Below are positions 33,150-45,627 of a DNA stretch of 64,000 bases, piece by piece. Source of the stretch: Atherinomorus stipes (lineage: Eukaryota; Chordata; Actinopteri; Atheriniformes; Atherinidae); assembly GCA_023101725.1 (NCBI GenBank), contig JALJCO010001018.1, positions 27,942-91,941 of the forward strand, written 5' to 3'. The position numbers and the translations under genes are program-made. Numbering within the stretch: position 1 is the stretch's first letter; the number at the start of each line of letters is the position of its first letter. A model generated the notes under the pieces. It saw nothing but the letters and a program-made list of their open reading frames with translations. It had not been told where the DNA came from and did not search any database.

Positions 33150-36100
33150 GCTGGGTGACAGGCAGCCTTATTTTCATACACAATTCTATCTAACATTCGA
33201 CAGTACAGTGACTGAGATGGCTTACCTCTGTGCTAGTCAGGACCAGTCTGGGAAAAATCCTTCAGAAAATGAGGTGGTAGGCATTTTGGGGCAAAAGTGT
33301 TTTGCCAGTTGTTCCTATAGTATTTTTTTTTGCGCTGAATCCATTTCTGCCAGATGTCAAGCCGTAAAAGTTACAGTTTAGTCATAATTATTGATTGATT
33401 AGCATAATTATTAATTATTCACCCAATATTTTCCAAGTTGTGAATATTCTGCATATGGCTGTTTGATATCATTGTAAAGGGGACATCCAGGGCTTTCATT
33501 TAACCCCAAAGATGTAGCTTTCTGACAAACACAGAAGTCACATGACCTCTTTAAACCATAAATTTCACACATTTTCTCACAATTTTTTTGCCTACATAGT
33601 TTATTTAATCCCTGTGGGATCAAAGGACATCAGGGACCCAAAAATCAACTGCAATACTTAGCAGACTCTGTCATTTCAGGAAAAGTATAATATACCCATA
33701 CTGTTTCTTTGTGAGAGATTATTGTCAGCCTTAAATTAGAAGTCGCCTGCTCAGACCAGTTCACCTCTATTGATTCTTTGGACCAGCATTATGTAACATT
33801 TACTGTCATGAAATTGATTGGGATTTAAATTACAGTTCGGCATTGAAATCCACATTTAAGTCTGAATCTGAATTAGTGACTTCTAAGGTAAAGTAAGTCC
33901 TGCTTTATTCAGAAAATCATGCTTTCTTTCTTAACAGTTTGCCTTTTATCATTTTTCTCCAAGAGAAACAGAGAAAATAGCACCAGTGTGACTTTAACAC
34001 CAGTAAATTGGTCTCTAAATGTCACGCCTCTTGTTAATTTGTTCATCCAGGACAGCAGGAGAGATAAGCGCACGGAGCCACAGGATCTAAAGTTAAATCT
34101 CACAGTGGGGAAGTGATTATGGTCGGCGATGTAAGGTCATTCTTGATAGATTTGTTAAGGGCTTCCTTTATTTCCATTACGTATGATTTCATTAGCTGAG
34201 AGAAACATGGCAAACGGGAAATGAAACAAAGAGCACTTGCAACCTTTCAGAAACCGTCTGACTGTAGAAAATCCTGCTGTAACATATTTACTCTGATATA
34301 ATGCCACATCTTTTTCTCCTTTAGAGTAGATATGACATATCTGTGCAGTAATAGCTTTTACCAGTCGACTGGCAAAAGCTGTTGGCACCAGACTGTCCAT
34401 TGTGTCATATGTCATGCCTCTAAGTTGGACAAGATTTCATATAGGTCGTATAGAGTTAACAGCGAAAATAGCTTTTGAAGGGACATTAGTGCCAGTTAGA
34501 TGCACTGCCAAAGAACCAGTCATTAGTGGACAATAGAGCTAATGGAACCTTAAGGGCCTGCTATCAATCAATGAGCTGTCACTCTTTTAGACTAATGCGA
34601 TCAACAATTCAAACGAAGCCTGGAAAAAAAAAAAAATCTTCACAGTGCCAGCAGTGTGCCACTTACCCCTCCGACTTCCTTTTGAGGGATATGTTAGATG
34701 TATGCACACCTTCGTACAAAACATTTCCATTTGCGAGACTGCAAAGAAAGCTGCATGCTAGATGCTATTAATACCATGTATTCACTGGAGAAAGAGCACT
34801 TTTCTATGAAAGGCAGGCTCTCCGTCTCAGGGAGGAATCAGCAGGCCGTTTGGGCTGAGGAAAATGGTTTTGATGATGGGATAGAGAGAATGCAAGTGAA
34901 CTTTGGAGAGTGTGCAGTGCAGGTAAAACGGGCAATATGAATAGAGATTGGAGGGGAGGACAAAGAGCTTGGGTGTGAGCGGGTCAGACAAATGTAAAGC
35001 TGTTAAAAGCTGTTTCACTTGGTGACAGAATGGAGAGAAAGTACACTGACAGGAGAAACTTGAACTCTCAGAGCTTTACTGTCGGTCTCAGAGATGGTAA
35101 AGTTTGATTATAATGAATGGGGAACACGTTAGAAAGCGATCAGCTACTTAACACTGACAAATCTGGCATTTGATCTTAGATATAGATTGTTGAAAGATAT
35201 CACACACTAAATAGGAAAAGTGTTCTGTTTTACCATCATTTTTAATTATTGAATGTCCATGTTGTGATATTTTTGTTGCAGCTTTGTGCCTCCAGTTATT
35301 GTTTACCTTGTTTGTTGGGTAGAGGTCTATGTAGCTGAGACAGGACAGCATCCATAAACTACCCATGCACAACAAACAAATTTAGCTGGATTTTCGGAAT
35401 ATTAAGTTAACCACTCATCTTTTTACTGGATTAAACCAGAATTATACGGTAGCTACAATCAACAATACTGCTCAATTTAGTTTGTGGAGGTTTTTTTCTT
35501 TTTTTTGTGCAAAACGTGGGGAGAAAGTTTACACAGGGGGATATCTTATGATTCAAGTACTATAAATATTCAACAGATTTTCAGGAAAAAAAAAAGAGTG
35601 TTTTTCAACCAAAAAATATGAATTATCTTGCTGGCCTCACTTTAATCTGGTGACATCAATAGAAAATGTATTAATCCACGGCCACGCATTACTATGTCCT
35701 GGGAATTCATGGCTGTTGCATGCATGACACATGGCTCATTTTGATTCACAATTATTTTATTTAAAGTTGGGATGAATTATAATGATGTGGTTTTGGCATG
35801 TGGCTTGGACGACGGTGCAAATTCCATTTTTTTTTCCAGAAGTGTGCCCCTTCTGGTGACAAGTGGAATGTTGTGCACATGCACGGGCTCCTTCGACTGC
35901 ATTTGTCTTTAGTTTAACCACTGCACTTAGTCTGAACCCAGAGTTAGAGGCACAATATCTACTGAGGAAATAAAGTTATAAATCTGCAAGTTGTTTATAG
36001 TTTGATACTTGACTAAACTGACAACAGGCTAACACTCGCTTGTCGATCAAATATCTGAATTCACAGGCTGATACTACAATTACCTTATGAAATTACCAAA

Positions 36101-36590
36101 CCAAGTAAACGTAACAAGTGGCCAGAGGGCATCTCTTCCCCAGGAACAGTCATATAAGTATTATACTACTTTTACATGCTAAAAACTGTCCAATACCACT
36201 TTTTTGCCGACCAAGTAAACGTATGAGTGCTGCCATGTGAGTACTTGCCGATACTGAGCACCAAACCGACTAATTTGCAGGGAAAAGCTGTGTTTTGTTT
36301 TTTTGGGGAGTTTTTGTTGATAAAGAGAAGCACCTCTGCGTGCTCAGGGGGGAGGCGGACATGTTGCTGTCGTGTTATCTTACCATGACATTTACAACTA
36401 CGTCGTCAAACGACAGTCGGACTTCACAGTAGCAGAAATAAAAGCTTGCAAGATAAAAGGTCACATCTCCTGTGTCGCTGTGGGATTTCCACCTATGGGA
36501 TGGTTAAAAATCAACCATATATAATCTAGACATTTAATACAACACGCTGCAGGTGAGGCAGTTTTATTCTGCATTATTCAGATGGATACA
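33150..36590. other. No gene recognised
   Basis: Unique-looking AT-rich sequence with short A and T runs (34624, 35495, 35585). Frames up to 86 codons have no known motif, and no repeat shared with the rest of the window was found. Confidence 0.55.
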
Positions 36591-36592
36591 TA

Positions 36593-37114
36593 CAGTCGTC
36601 CTCAAAATTGTTCATACCCTCCAATTAAAGAAGGAAAAAAATAAGCTTTCAGTGAAATAAGTTGAAATTGACAAAAGTAATAATAAATTAAAGATACTAA
36701 GAAAATCATGAAACTGATTTTGAATGGTGGTTTGAAAGAAATATTAAAAACAAACACACAAAACAAGAAAACAAGCATGACGGGGCTTCGAGGCTAAAAT
36801 TTTGCTGAGCAACACTTTGAAGCAATAACGTGTTTTCTGTAACATCCAATCAGATTTCTGCACCTGTTGACAGGTATTTTTGGTCCAGTGTTCATGGGGA
36901 AGGTGCTCTAATGTGTCTGGGACAGTTTTGTTTATTTGTTTTTTTTTATTATTACTATTTCCAATCAAAATTGAAAAGCAATATTTTAATTCATTTAATT
37001 ATAATTTTGTAAATTTTTATTTATTATTAGTTTCTATAGTTTGTTGTTATTTGCATTACTGCTGTGAATTTAGCCTTTACTTTAATTGGAGGGTATGAAT
37101 AATTTTGAGGACTG
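36593..37114. mobile_element. Mariner-type MITE, 522 bp
   Basis: Tips CAGTCGTCCTCAAAATTGTT and, inverted, CAGTCCTCAAAATTATTCAT, extending through ACCCTCCAATTAAAG. TA flanks lie at 36591-36592 and 37115-37116. Non-coding. Related: 41385-41878, and right-end fragments near 48845 and 52545. Confidence 0.85.
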
Positions 37115-38792
37115 TATATATATACAAATATTTTTTTCATTTATTTACTTGTTTTTTGTTAAAGAATATAAACTGTTACTGAACTGACAACAGTCAGCTG
37201 CACAGTGGCAGTGTGTGACCACTGGAGAGTGGTCAGGAAACGTCCAAAAAAATTGGCAGACGTGCTATATGCTGAGTATTTTGTTTATCTTTTTATGTTT
37301 TGTGACAAGCAGCTCTCTTTTTGTGTTTATCTTGACAATGTGGAACTTACTGTTGACAAATCATTGCAAAATCAAGGCCCTGAAATAAGCTCTTAAAAAA
37401 AAAAAATCTGTGACAACTGCCTCTGTTAAACTCAGAGGTTGAACATGAGAAGGATTGAGAGGTCAAGTTTAGTTGGCATGAAATGGTCCAGTTTCACATG
37501 TTTTCACAGGTTTTTATAGGTACTTTCATTCTCTTACGAACCATGAAAAACAAGCTAATTTTAACTCTTTATGAGCTATCATGTTGCAGTGCATATATTT
37601 TACACCAGATGATAATAAGTTGCTGACAGCGCTTTAAAAATGGAGCTCTGCTGTTCACCTTAATGTGCTGAAGAAAAATGTGCTATGTCACTTGTCTCCA
37701 CTTGTTCCTTTACCTCTGGCTATGAGCTGATTAGATTTGAATTACATCTCATCACATCCATCCTGCCTCGTTTCCCCTTGACTGGGACACAATAGAGGAA
37801 TAATAGAGTATCTCATCATCAATCAGGCAGCTTACTATACATCTTGTTGTTCTGCCACTTTTTAAAGCCAACTTTACAGCAATTTTTAATGTTATCATTG
37901 AGATCAAGCTTTGTTCTCAAAAGTCACTGATCTATGTGGAAGATTTCAACTAAAATTTAGGTCAGTGGATGAAGGGAAGGCATTTAGGAAAGTAAAGCAG
38001 TAAAACTTTCATTCATTTTTCCTTTTGACTGTCCATCTGGTGCCTGATAGTCATCTCCTGCCACAGCGACATGTGACGCAGAATCTCCTCACCTCGTCAT
38101 TATCACAGTCATTTATGTCTGAGGCGACAATGACTCCCCTGTTCTCCACTTGCTCATTTTTTGTGCCATTGTTGAGGCTCATATATTTGCACATCCAACA
38201 AACAATCATGTTTATTCCAACTTACATAAAGTCCAGTTTACTTTACTTAAAGCTCCGACTCAGTATTTCCCTTGTCTGGGGAAAAATGGGCTCTTGGCAG
38301 CAAAATATGCTACAATGGTCATAGTTAGTTGCTTGCTTGGACAGAAGACTCATTCAGTTAAACTTTTGTCTTTTTTGTTAAAAGAATAAAGAATAATGTG
38401 AAAATAAGAATCCTTGTGCAACCTTAGAAATCTTTTTTTTTCCGAAGGTTAGCTATATTCCTCTACATTGCTTAACGTAGTGCAGTAATACCCCAAAATG
38501 TGCAGACTTCCTACATTTTCTTTACTCTTTTCCAAACAAAGGTGCCAAAGCTGCAGTTGAAGTTTTGATTTCTTAGCATATCGTTGTCTGCATCTTCCAA
38601 ATTCCTACATGATCCACATGATTATGTCTGCTACCGTTGACGGTTTGCAACTTTTTGAACTTAAGATGCACCGGCTGAACATTATTAAAGGTGAAGTTTT
38701 TTTTTTTTTCAATCTGGACCTTTTTTATAGCATGAAATATTTTCATTTACTCACAGTTTTGGTGCAACTTGAATTCCTTCGGGAGATATTTA

Positions 38793-39990
38793 CAGCTGTG
38801 TGAAAAAGTCTTTGCCCCCTTCCTGATTTCTCACTTTTTTGCATGTTAGTCACACTTAAATGTTTCAGATCATCAAACAAATTTAATTGTGAGACAAAGA
38901 TGACACAAGTGAACAGAAAATGCAGTTTTTAAATGAAGATTTTGATTTTTAAGGGGGAAAAAAATCCAAACTTAAATGGCCCTTCATGAGAAAGTGATTG
39001 CCCCCTAAACCTAATAACTGGTTGGGCCACCCTTAGCAGCAACAACTGCAATCAAGCGTTTGGGATAACTGGCAGTGAGTCTTCTACAGCGCTGTGGAGG
39101 AATTTTGTTCCACTCATCTTTACAGAATTGTTGTAATTCAGCCACATTGGAGGCTTTTCCAGCAAGAACCACCTTTTAAAGGTCATGCCACAGCATCTCA
39201 ATCAGATTCAGGTCAGAACTTTGACTAGACCACTCCAAAGTCTTCATTTTGTTGTTCTTAAGCCATTCAGAGGTGGACTTGCTGGTGTGTTTTGGATCAT
39301 TGTCCTGCTGCAGAACCCAAGTCCGCTTCAGCTTGAGGTCACCAACAGATGGCCGGACATTCTCCTTCAGGACATTTTGGTAGACAGCAGAATTCATGGT
39401 TCCATTTACCACAGCAAGCCTTCCAGGTCCTGAGGCAGCAAAACAGCCCCAGACCATCACACTAAAACCACCATTTTTTACTTTTGGTATGATGTTCCTT
39501 TTCTGAAATGCCGTGTTACTTTTACACCAGATGTAATGGGACCTACCTCTAAAAAGTTCCACTTTTGTCTCGTCAGTCCACAGAGTATTTTCCCAAAAAT
39601 CTTGGGGATCATCAAGATGCTTTCTGGTTAAACTGAGACGAGCCTTTTTGCTCAGCAGTGGTTTTGGTCTTGGAACTCTGCCCTGCAGGCCATTTTTGCC
39701 CAGTCTCTTTCTGATGGTGGAGTCATGAACACTGACCGTAATTGAGGCAAGTGAGGCCTGCAGTTCTTTGGATGTTGTTCTGGGGTCTTTTGTGACCTCT
39801 TGGATGAGTCGTTGCTGTGTTCTTGGGGTAATTTTTGTCGGCCGGCCACTCCTGGGAAGGTTCATCACTGTTCCATGTTTTCACCATTTGTGGTTTATGG
39901 CTCTCACTGTGGTTTGCTGGAGTCCCAAAGCTTTAGAAATGGCTTTGTAACCTTTTCCAGACTGATAGGTCGCAATTACTTTGTTTCTAA
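38793..39990 (-). mobile_element. Tc1/mariner element, one end missing
   Basis: The left tip CAGCTGTGTGAAAAAGTC follows TA (38791-38792) and continues TTTGCCCCCTTCCTG, a tip I recognise from fish Tc1-type elements. The opposite terminus is not found near 39990, where similarity to the transposase also stops, so that end was deleted or replaced. It carries the transposase relic 39011-39990. Confidence 0.8.
39011..39990 (-). pseudogene. Tc1-like DD34E transposase, nearly full-length relic
   Basis: The enzyme would cut and paste the element at TA sites. In the uninterrupted 230-codon frame (39868 to 39176) the catalytic residues are present: D99 in WTDE, D189 in QQDNDPKH and E224 in NLIEMLW, with 34 residues between the last two. 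A GRPTK motif after the paired-type DNA-binding region is at residue 8. Reading through a TGA just upstream of 39868 continues the helix-turn-helix part (KGYKAISKALGLQQTTVRA) to about 39985. Reading through the TAA at the frame's end continues the normal C-terminus to the TAG at 39011-39013. Thus only two in-frame stops are seen. The first ~20 residues are lost. There is also a small in-frame deletion near residue 75 (SKKARLSL). Confidence 0.9.
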
Positions 39991-41384
39991 TTTTTTACTG
40001 ATTTTTTACTTTTTACTGCGTGCGCACCTAAGCTGCGGAGGAAGGAGAAAGAGTGAGGGGGGGGGAGTAGATGGAGACGTTTCAGCTCTATGTTTCTGCC
40101 AAATGTTTTGTTATGAAACAAACTTGTTGTGGCTTATTTAGCTAGTAAATAGTTATTTTGCCTCCAAAACTCTTTTCTCAGTGTTGTATTTGTTGTTACA
40201 TAGAAGTAAACAGCTGTTAAGATGATGAATGTGTTACTAACGTAAAAAAATATTGTCATTAAAGACACTTTTCCACTTGAAGTGGACTGCGGCATTCAAT
40301 GCTAGTTTTCTCAGCTATTTGGTCAGAAACAGGCATTTTTGCTGCAACAAACCCATGTTCTACTGCAGATTACTAAAGAATGGAAAAAGCTAGAAACAAA
40401 TGTTTTTTTTTTTTATAAAAGAAGAGCGTCTAAGCTTTCATTTTGTATATTCAGTGTTTGCATTGGCATAGAACACAATATTCCGTGGATCTCCCAAAAT
40501 CAGTGAAAATGCTTCTGGCAGTCGATGACTTAAGTGATTTCTTGATTGAGAACAGGTGTGGCAGTAATCCAGCCTTGGTGTGGCTAGAGAAATTGAACTC
40601 TGCTTTCCAAAGATGATAAACCACAGTTAATTTATGTTTTAACAGGGTGGGGGGCGCAATCATTTGGGAACTCACGAAGGAATTCAAGTTGCACCAAAAC
40701 TGTCTGGGTGAGTAAATGAACATATTTCATGCTAGAAAATAGGTCCAGATTGAAAAAAAAAACCTAACTTCCCCTTAAAGCCGATACTACATATTGTTAC
40801 AACCCAGCTCAGACAACAGGACGTAACATTAAATAAAAGATGCCGGTGTTTATAAGATCGTTAGGAAATGTATCGTCTCTAGTGATCAGAACTCAAAGAT
40901 AAACTGAAACAGTAATGGGCGAGTGGTGCTACTCATTTTAACATTCAGCTATCCTGTTCAAACACTGGGCCTGTCTCTGGCTTGGCTGGGACAGAAACAG
41001 CCATTAATCTGGGCTAATTTCATACTTTATGATTCCACTTAGAAGTCCTTTTGAGGTACATGGCTCAGGAGCATGTGGAACATTTCCTTGCTCATATTGG
41101 TTGTGGGTCAATCTAATTGCATTCAGAAGGATTTGACCCTGTTTTCAACTCAGTAGGGTCATACACTGTAATTTCCCCTAGAGCCAGAAGCAACACAAAC
41201 AATGCAAAATGAGGCCTTTAGTTTCAGCTTTCAGTGTAGAAGTTGAATAGATTTTTATCCACTGTTCCCTATTCAGTACAAAAAAGAAAAAAAAAAATCA
41301 AATTTTGTCAAATTCTAATCAAACTGTTCAGTTTGCTTTAATAAAGTTGTAATCCATTTAAACCAGAATGAGGCTTTACCAGTA

Positions 41385-41878
41385 TGTGCAAATGGCGTAC
41401 GAAAGTCTACATACAAGGGGAAAAAAATCAGCTGTCGGTGAAATAAGTTGAAATTGACAACATTGATAATAAATTTTAAATTAATTTTATGTTAATTGTG
41501 ATGTGATGTTGATATTAAATTGTAGTGTAACAGAAATATTAAAAACAAACAAAAAATAAAACGAATCATGAAGCATGATGACGCTCCTGAACTAAAATTT
41601 TGTTGAGCAACACTTTGGATGTTACAGAAAACACATTATTGCTTTAGATTTCTGCACCTGGTGACAGGTATTTTGGTCCACTGTTCATGAGCAAGGCGCT
41701 CTAATTTGTCTGGGACAGTTTTTCTTTTTTTTTTTTTTTTGTAAATCAATTTTTAAATCTGCATTTTTTTCTTTGTACATTTTTATTTATTATTTTTCAG
41801 TTTCTTTTTATTTGAATTACTATTGTACATTTAGCCTTTTCTTTAATTGGAGTGTATGTACACTTCCGTACACCACTG
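41385..41878. mobile_element. Mariner-type MITE, divergent copy
   Basis: Interior matches 36593-37114 (TGAAATAAGTTGAAATTGAC, GCACCTGGTGACAGGTATTTTGGTCCA-like stretch, GGGACAGTTTT). The tips differ (GTACGAAAGTCTACATACA and, inverted, GTACGGAAGTGTACATACA). TA flanks lie at 41383-41384 and 41879-41880. A 15-T run interrupts it. Confidence 0.75.
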
Positions 41879-41999
41879 TATGAATATAAAGGGTGAGAGA
41901 GCTTGAGTGAAGGAAACTTTTTGTTGGTACTTGATGATGTTCCAACTCTCATCTGAAAACCTTCTCATCATAATCAGAGCTGAATTTGCCTTTGGGTGA

Positions 42000-43560
42000 G
42001 AGGTAAAACCTCTTCAAAAACCAAGAAATGAAGGTCCAATTTCCTATATTTTAAGCTGTTAAGATTACTATGACCTAATGACTGAGAATCTACATCAACA
42101 GTACAAAGAACATTAAGAATGAGGACAGCAACTTCTGGACAATAACACTAATCAAAATAAAAAAAAAACAGGCATAATACAAAATATAGAGATAAGAAAT
42201 ACAGATAAAGTGGCAGGTGGATTGAAGGTGTAAATCACATTGATTCTATTCTTATTTTATCATGTTCATTATCACTGTCTTCATATAAGGCCAATAAATA
42301 AAGTATGGCCTTGTTAAGAAAAACAAATGTCTTCGATTTAATTTTGTCCTGTGCATGCTTGGGTTGACCACGGAGAGGAAAAAAATCCACTTTTATGGGG
42401 GGAAAAAAACCTCCAGCAGAACCAGATTCAGAGAGAGAGGCCATCTGCCTTAAGGTTGGAGGTAAAAAGACAGAAAACAGCTGTAAACCAATTCCATTAC
42501 TCTAGGTTAGGGATACCTACTGATTTCATGGGATGTTCTCCAGCAGCCAAGACCTACAGCAGCATAATTAAGAGGATGGATGGCTGAGGATTCTAATTCT
42601 AATGCTATTCTAATTATAGAAAGTCTAGGAACCACATAAACCTGCAGTCAGAGAGCAAAGTGCTGTGTTGGGAACATATGTATGAATTTGGTAAAGTAAA
42701 ACTACGTAACTTTCTGACCTTAAAAATGGAGAGGAACCCACCTGCAGTCACAATACTGTACGTCACCATATATCCAATCCACGCCGGAAGTCCTAATCGA
42801 AGTTTCTTCGTTATGTAACTTACTAAAATTGAACCCTGACCCTTCCCGAAACCCTAACCACCTTTCGACACCACACGCATCTGGTTGCTAGCCGCAGATA
42901 GATACTCTTGGCGGTATTTAATTAACTTCCACTTGAGACTTCCTGTATGGTTTGGAAGTAAGGCGGCGCCCTTGTCAGCCATCGTAACTGCAGTTAGGTA
43001 CTCTTGTAAAATGTGCAAAAATGATTTGTTTTAATGGCAAATTGACTTCTATTATGTGTATTTCTTGAGCCATCATTGCCCAGCAGCGTCCCAAGACAGA
43101 GAAACCTCACTTTCCAACTTTCACTTCCGGGATGCTGCGTCAGTTTACAGCTGAGTTCCTCTTTATGTTCTGCATCACATGCTAGCAACAGGAAATCAAT
43201 GCACTGGACACCTTGAACACAATATACCATGGCCGATTCATCAAAGAAATGCAAGAGGACATTATCAGCGGAAGACAGCAAAAGACAGATCTGGCCCTTT
43301 CTCTCTATCAAAGGTTTGCGTGTATAAAAACGTGAGCAATCTCACTCCACACGCAAAAAAATGTACAAACTGATCTATTAACAGCAAGCTAAAAGGGTTT
43401 GGTCTTTAAAACTTGCTAAATAGCGCCTCTTGTTCATTTAGTGCTTTTTCTCCAATGAATATGCAATATGGGGCATTTACACACAAAAGTGTGTGATGGG
43501 AGGAGAAAATGTAAATATATTAATTTAGCACTTGCAAGGTGACTTATCATCCGTGAGACG
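42000..43560. other. No gene recognised
   Basis: Mixed sequence without a recognised element. Frames up to 105 codons (43311-42994, minus) show no motif I can name. Confidence 0.5.
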
Positions 43561-43569
43561 CATTGCCTT

Positions 43570-43690
43570 GCTGGTTTTTTGCGTAGGGGGGGAGGGGAGG
43601 AAGCGGGGAGGAGGAAGAAGAAAGAAAAGCACACGAGAAAGAGGGCGGGGAGGGCGGGCCGCCGGGAAGGGGAAGGAACGACTGCAGGAC
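43570..43690. promoter_or_regulatory. GC- and purine-rich island, possible promoter
   Basis: A stretch rich in G and A with two close GGGCGG boxes (AGAGGGCGGGGAGGGCGGGC at 43640-43659) and several CpG, in an AT-rich neighbourhood. No TATA box, transcript or exon can be assigned. It may be only a purine-rich simple repeat. Confidence 0.25.
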
Positions 43691-43884
43691 CTAACCTTCC
43701 TTCCGTTCTAAGTTTAAGGAGAAGAAGAGGGGAAACCTATTTTAGTACGTCTGAAAAGCAGGTGGAACTTGCAGCTTTGTGCACAAAAGGCTGCAACTTC
43801 TGAGAGAGTCATTTGCACCTTCATTCTTGGTAAATCACTTGCAAACTGTGGTTCAGCCCCTCGTGCAAAATTCCAGATTGCATG

Positions 43885-43955
43885 GCAGGGCAAGTTTATT
43901 TGTATAGCACATTTCATTTTACAGAACAATTCAAAGTGCTTTACAAGTGGGCAAA
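43885..43955 (-). mobile_element. LINE 3' tail relic (L2-like)
   Basis: GTTTATTTGTATAGCACATT and CAAAGTGCTTTACAA match the minus-strand tail format of L2-clade LINEs. Confidence 0.5.
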
Positions 43956-44093
43956 TTACTACACGCAAATTTGGATCCCGAGAAATCCGGCCCAAAGAGA
44001 CGGAGCAAAAGATAAGACAAGAGTCAACATAGTCCTGACCTGCTCGAGAAAACTCAGGGTTCAGATTGGATGCAAGATGGATGCCAAATCAGC

Positions 44094-44475
44094 TAGGACT
44101 GTCACGATTAATCAATTTATCGTTGACTAACAAAACTGTTGGTGACTAATTTATTAATCGACTAATTGTTTATTGTTTTAAGCTTTGTTTTTCCTCTCAA
44201 AATTGCCACTGTACTTCTGCTGGCTTGTCTGCCTTTCTTTCCTTGACGCACATACGTAGTCGTAGCGATCAGGGTCAGCTTTTCTTGAATTGCATATTGA
44301 CATAAATGAACACACACAAACAATCAAAAGTTTGGACACATTTTTCCATGAGATTCATTGAGAAAGTGTCCAAACTTTTGATTGGTACTGATAACATGAT
44401 ACAATTTTTGCATGATCCGATTAGTCGATTAATTGCCAAAATAATCAATTATCAAAATAATTGTTTGTGGCAGAA
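44094..44475. repeat. Repeat with ATTAATCGACTAATTG motifs
   Basis: Paired regions near 44100-44170 and 44405-44460 carry TTAATCGACTAATTG and its complement, seen in a common fish hAT-type repeat as I recall. A separate 19-bp perfect hairpin (44321-44339 and 44366-44384, CAATCAAAAGTTTGGACAC) lies between, with ends like a Tc1-type MITE. Confidence 0.45.
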
Positions 44476-44949
44476 GGGGGAGGAAGCTTTATTCATGTAA
44501 AACAAACACAATACCAACAGGAAACCTCCCACGATCCACATTACAGCAACTTAGGTACTTAAACGGGATACACAGGTCGGGTCAGTTGTACCGTGGATAT
44601 GAAACTGGAGGTTCATGACGACCATCAGCTGAGCAGAGTAACATAACTGGAAGAGCATTACAGCAGCTCAAAGTTGGACCAAAATCTTTAACAAGGCATC
44701 ATATGTCCAACATTAGTGACACTTGAGCAATTATAATACTCACTTTTCGTCTAAAATAGTCTCAGAATAAGATTTCTGTACACGATTGTGGTTATACAAA
44801 TGAAGATTCAGTGTACACACCAAAGACTATAAGTACACACGCTGAAGCCCCATTGAGAGTAGCTGTCATCATTCATGCTGGGATCGACTAGTCAGTGTGG
44901 ACACAAGCCCCCCCCCCCCCAAAAGCAGATGACTGACAGCTCGGACGCA

Positions 44950-45216
44950 AGGAGATGCGGTAAATAAGGATGTATATACAGAAATAGATAGGGGAATTTG
45001 AAGAGAGATGAATAACAATATTTAAAGGGAAATAAATGAGAATAGATATATAGGGAAATAAATAGGGGAATATATAAAGAAATAAATACGGATATTAAAG
45101 GAAAATAAATAAGGATATACAGTATACTGTATAAGTAAATAAATAAGGATATATATGAGTAAATGAATAAAGATGTACATAATTGAATAAGGATATACAT
45201 AGGGAAATGAATATGA

Positions 45217-45270
<54 letters not shown>

Positions 45271-45360
45271 TAATAAATAAGAAAATATATGGGTAAATAG
45301 GGAAATATATTGGTAAATGAATAAGAAAATATATAGGAAAATAGATAAGGAGATATAGTC
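44950..45360. repeat. AAATAAGGATATA-type low-complexity array
   Basis: Degenerate tandem units of AAATAAATAAGGATATATA type with pure AT at 45221-45248 and pure GT at 45249-45270. The isoleucine/tyrosine-rich frame across it is an artefact. Confidence 0.85.
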
Positions 45361-45556
45361 AGTCAGTCATTTTCTGTACCGCTTATCCAGTTCAGGGTCG
45401 CGGGGGTTGCTGGAGCCCATCCCAGCTATTATCAGGCGAGAGGCGGGGTACACCCTGGACAGGTCGCCAGTCTGTCGCAGGGCCAACACAGAGAGACAGA
45501 CAACCATTCATGCTCACATTCACACCTAGGGGCAATTTAGAGTGATCAATTAAGGC
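45361..45556. repeat. Dispersed repeat, GGCGGGGTACACCCTGGAC type
   Basis: Contains GAGAGGCGGGGTACACCCTG, GACAGGTCGCCAGTCTGTCG and CATTCACACCTAGGGGCAAT, a sequence I recall as very widespread in fish genomes. Only one copy here; class not assigned. Confidence 0.6.

Positions 45557-45557
<1 letters not shown>

Positions 45558-45625
<68 letters not shown>
45558..45625. repeat. AT microsatellite at a LINE 3' end
   Basis: About 34 TA units, directly adjoining the 3' end of the minus-strand LINE. Confidence 0.95.

Positions 45626-45626
<1 letters not shown>

Positions 45627-45627
<1 letters not shown>

Larger units (their letters stand above)
38689..40774. mobile_element. Foldback TTAA element split by Tc1/mariner
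   Basis: Left arm 38689-38790 and right arm about 40670-40774 are inverted copies (TTCAATCTGGACC, CATGAAATATTTTCATTTAC, GGTGCAACTTGAATTCCTTC). TTAA lies at 38685-38688 and 40775-40778. The element resembles that at 106-743 at its tips (CTGGACC after a T run). A Tc1/mariner element begins at 38793, right after the end of the left arm. Sequence 40000-40670 belongs to the host element's interior or to older DNA. Confidence 0.75.
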
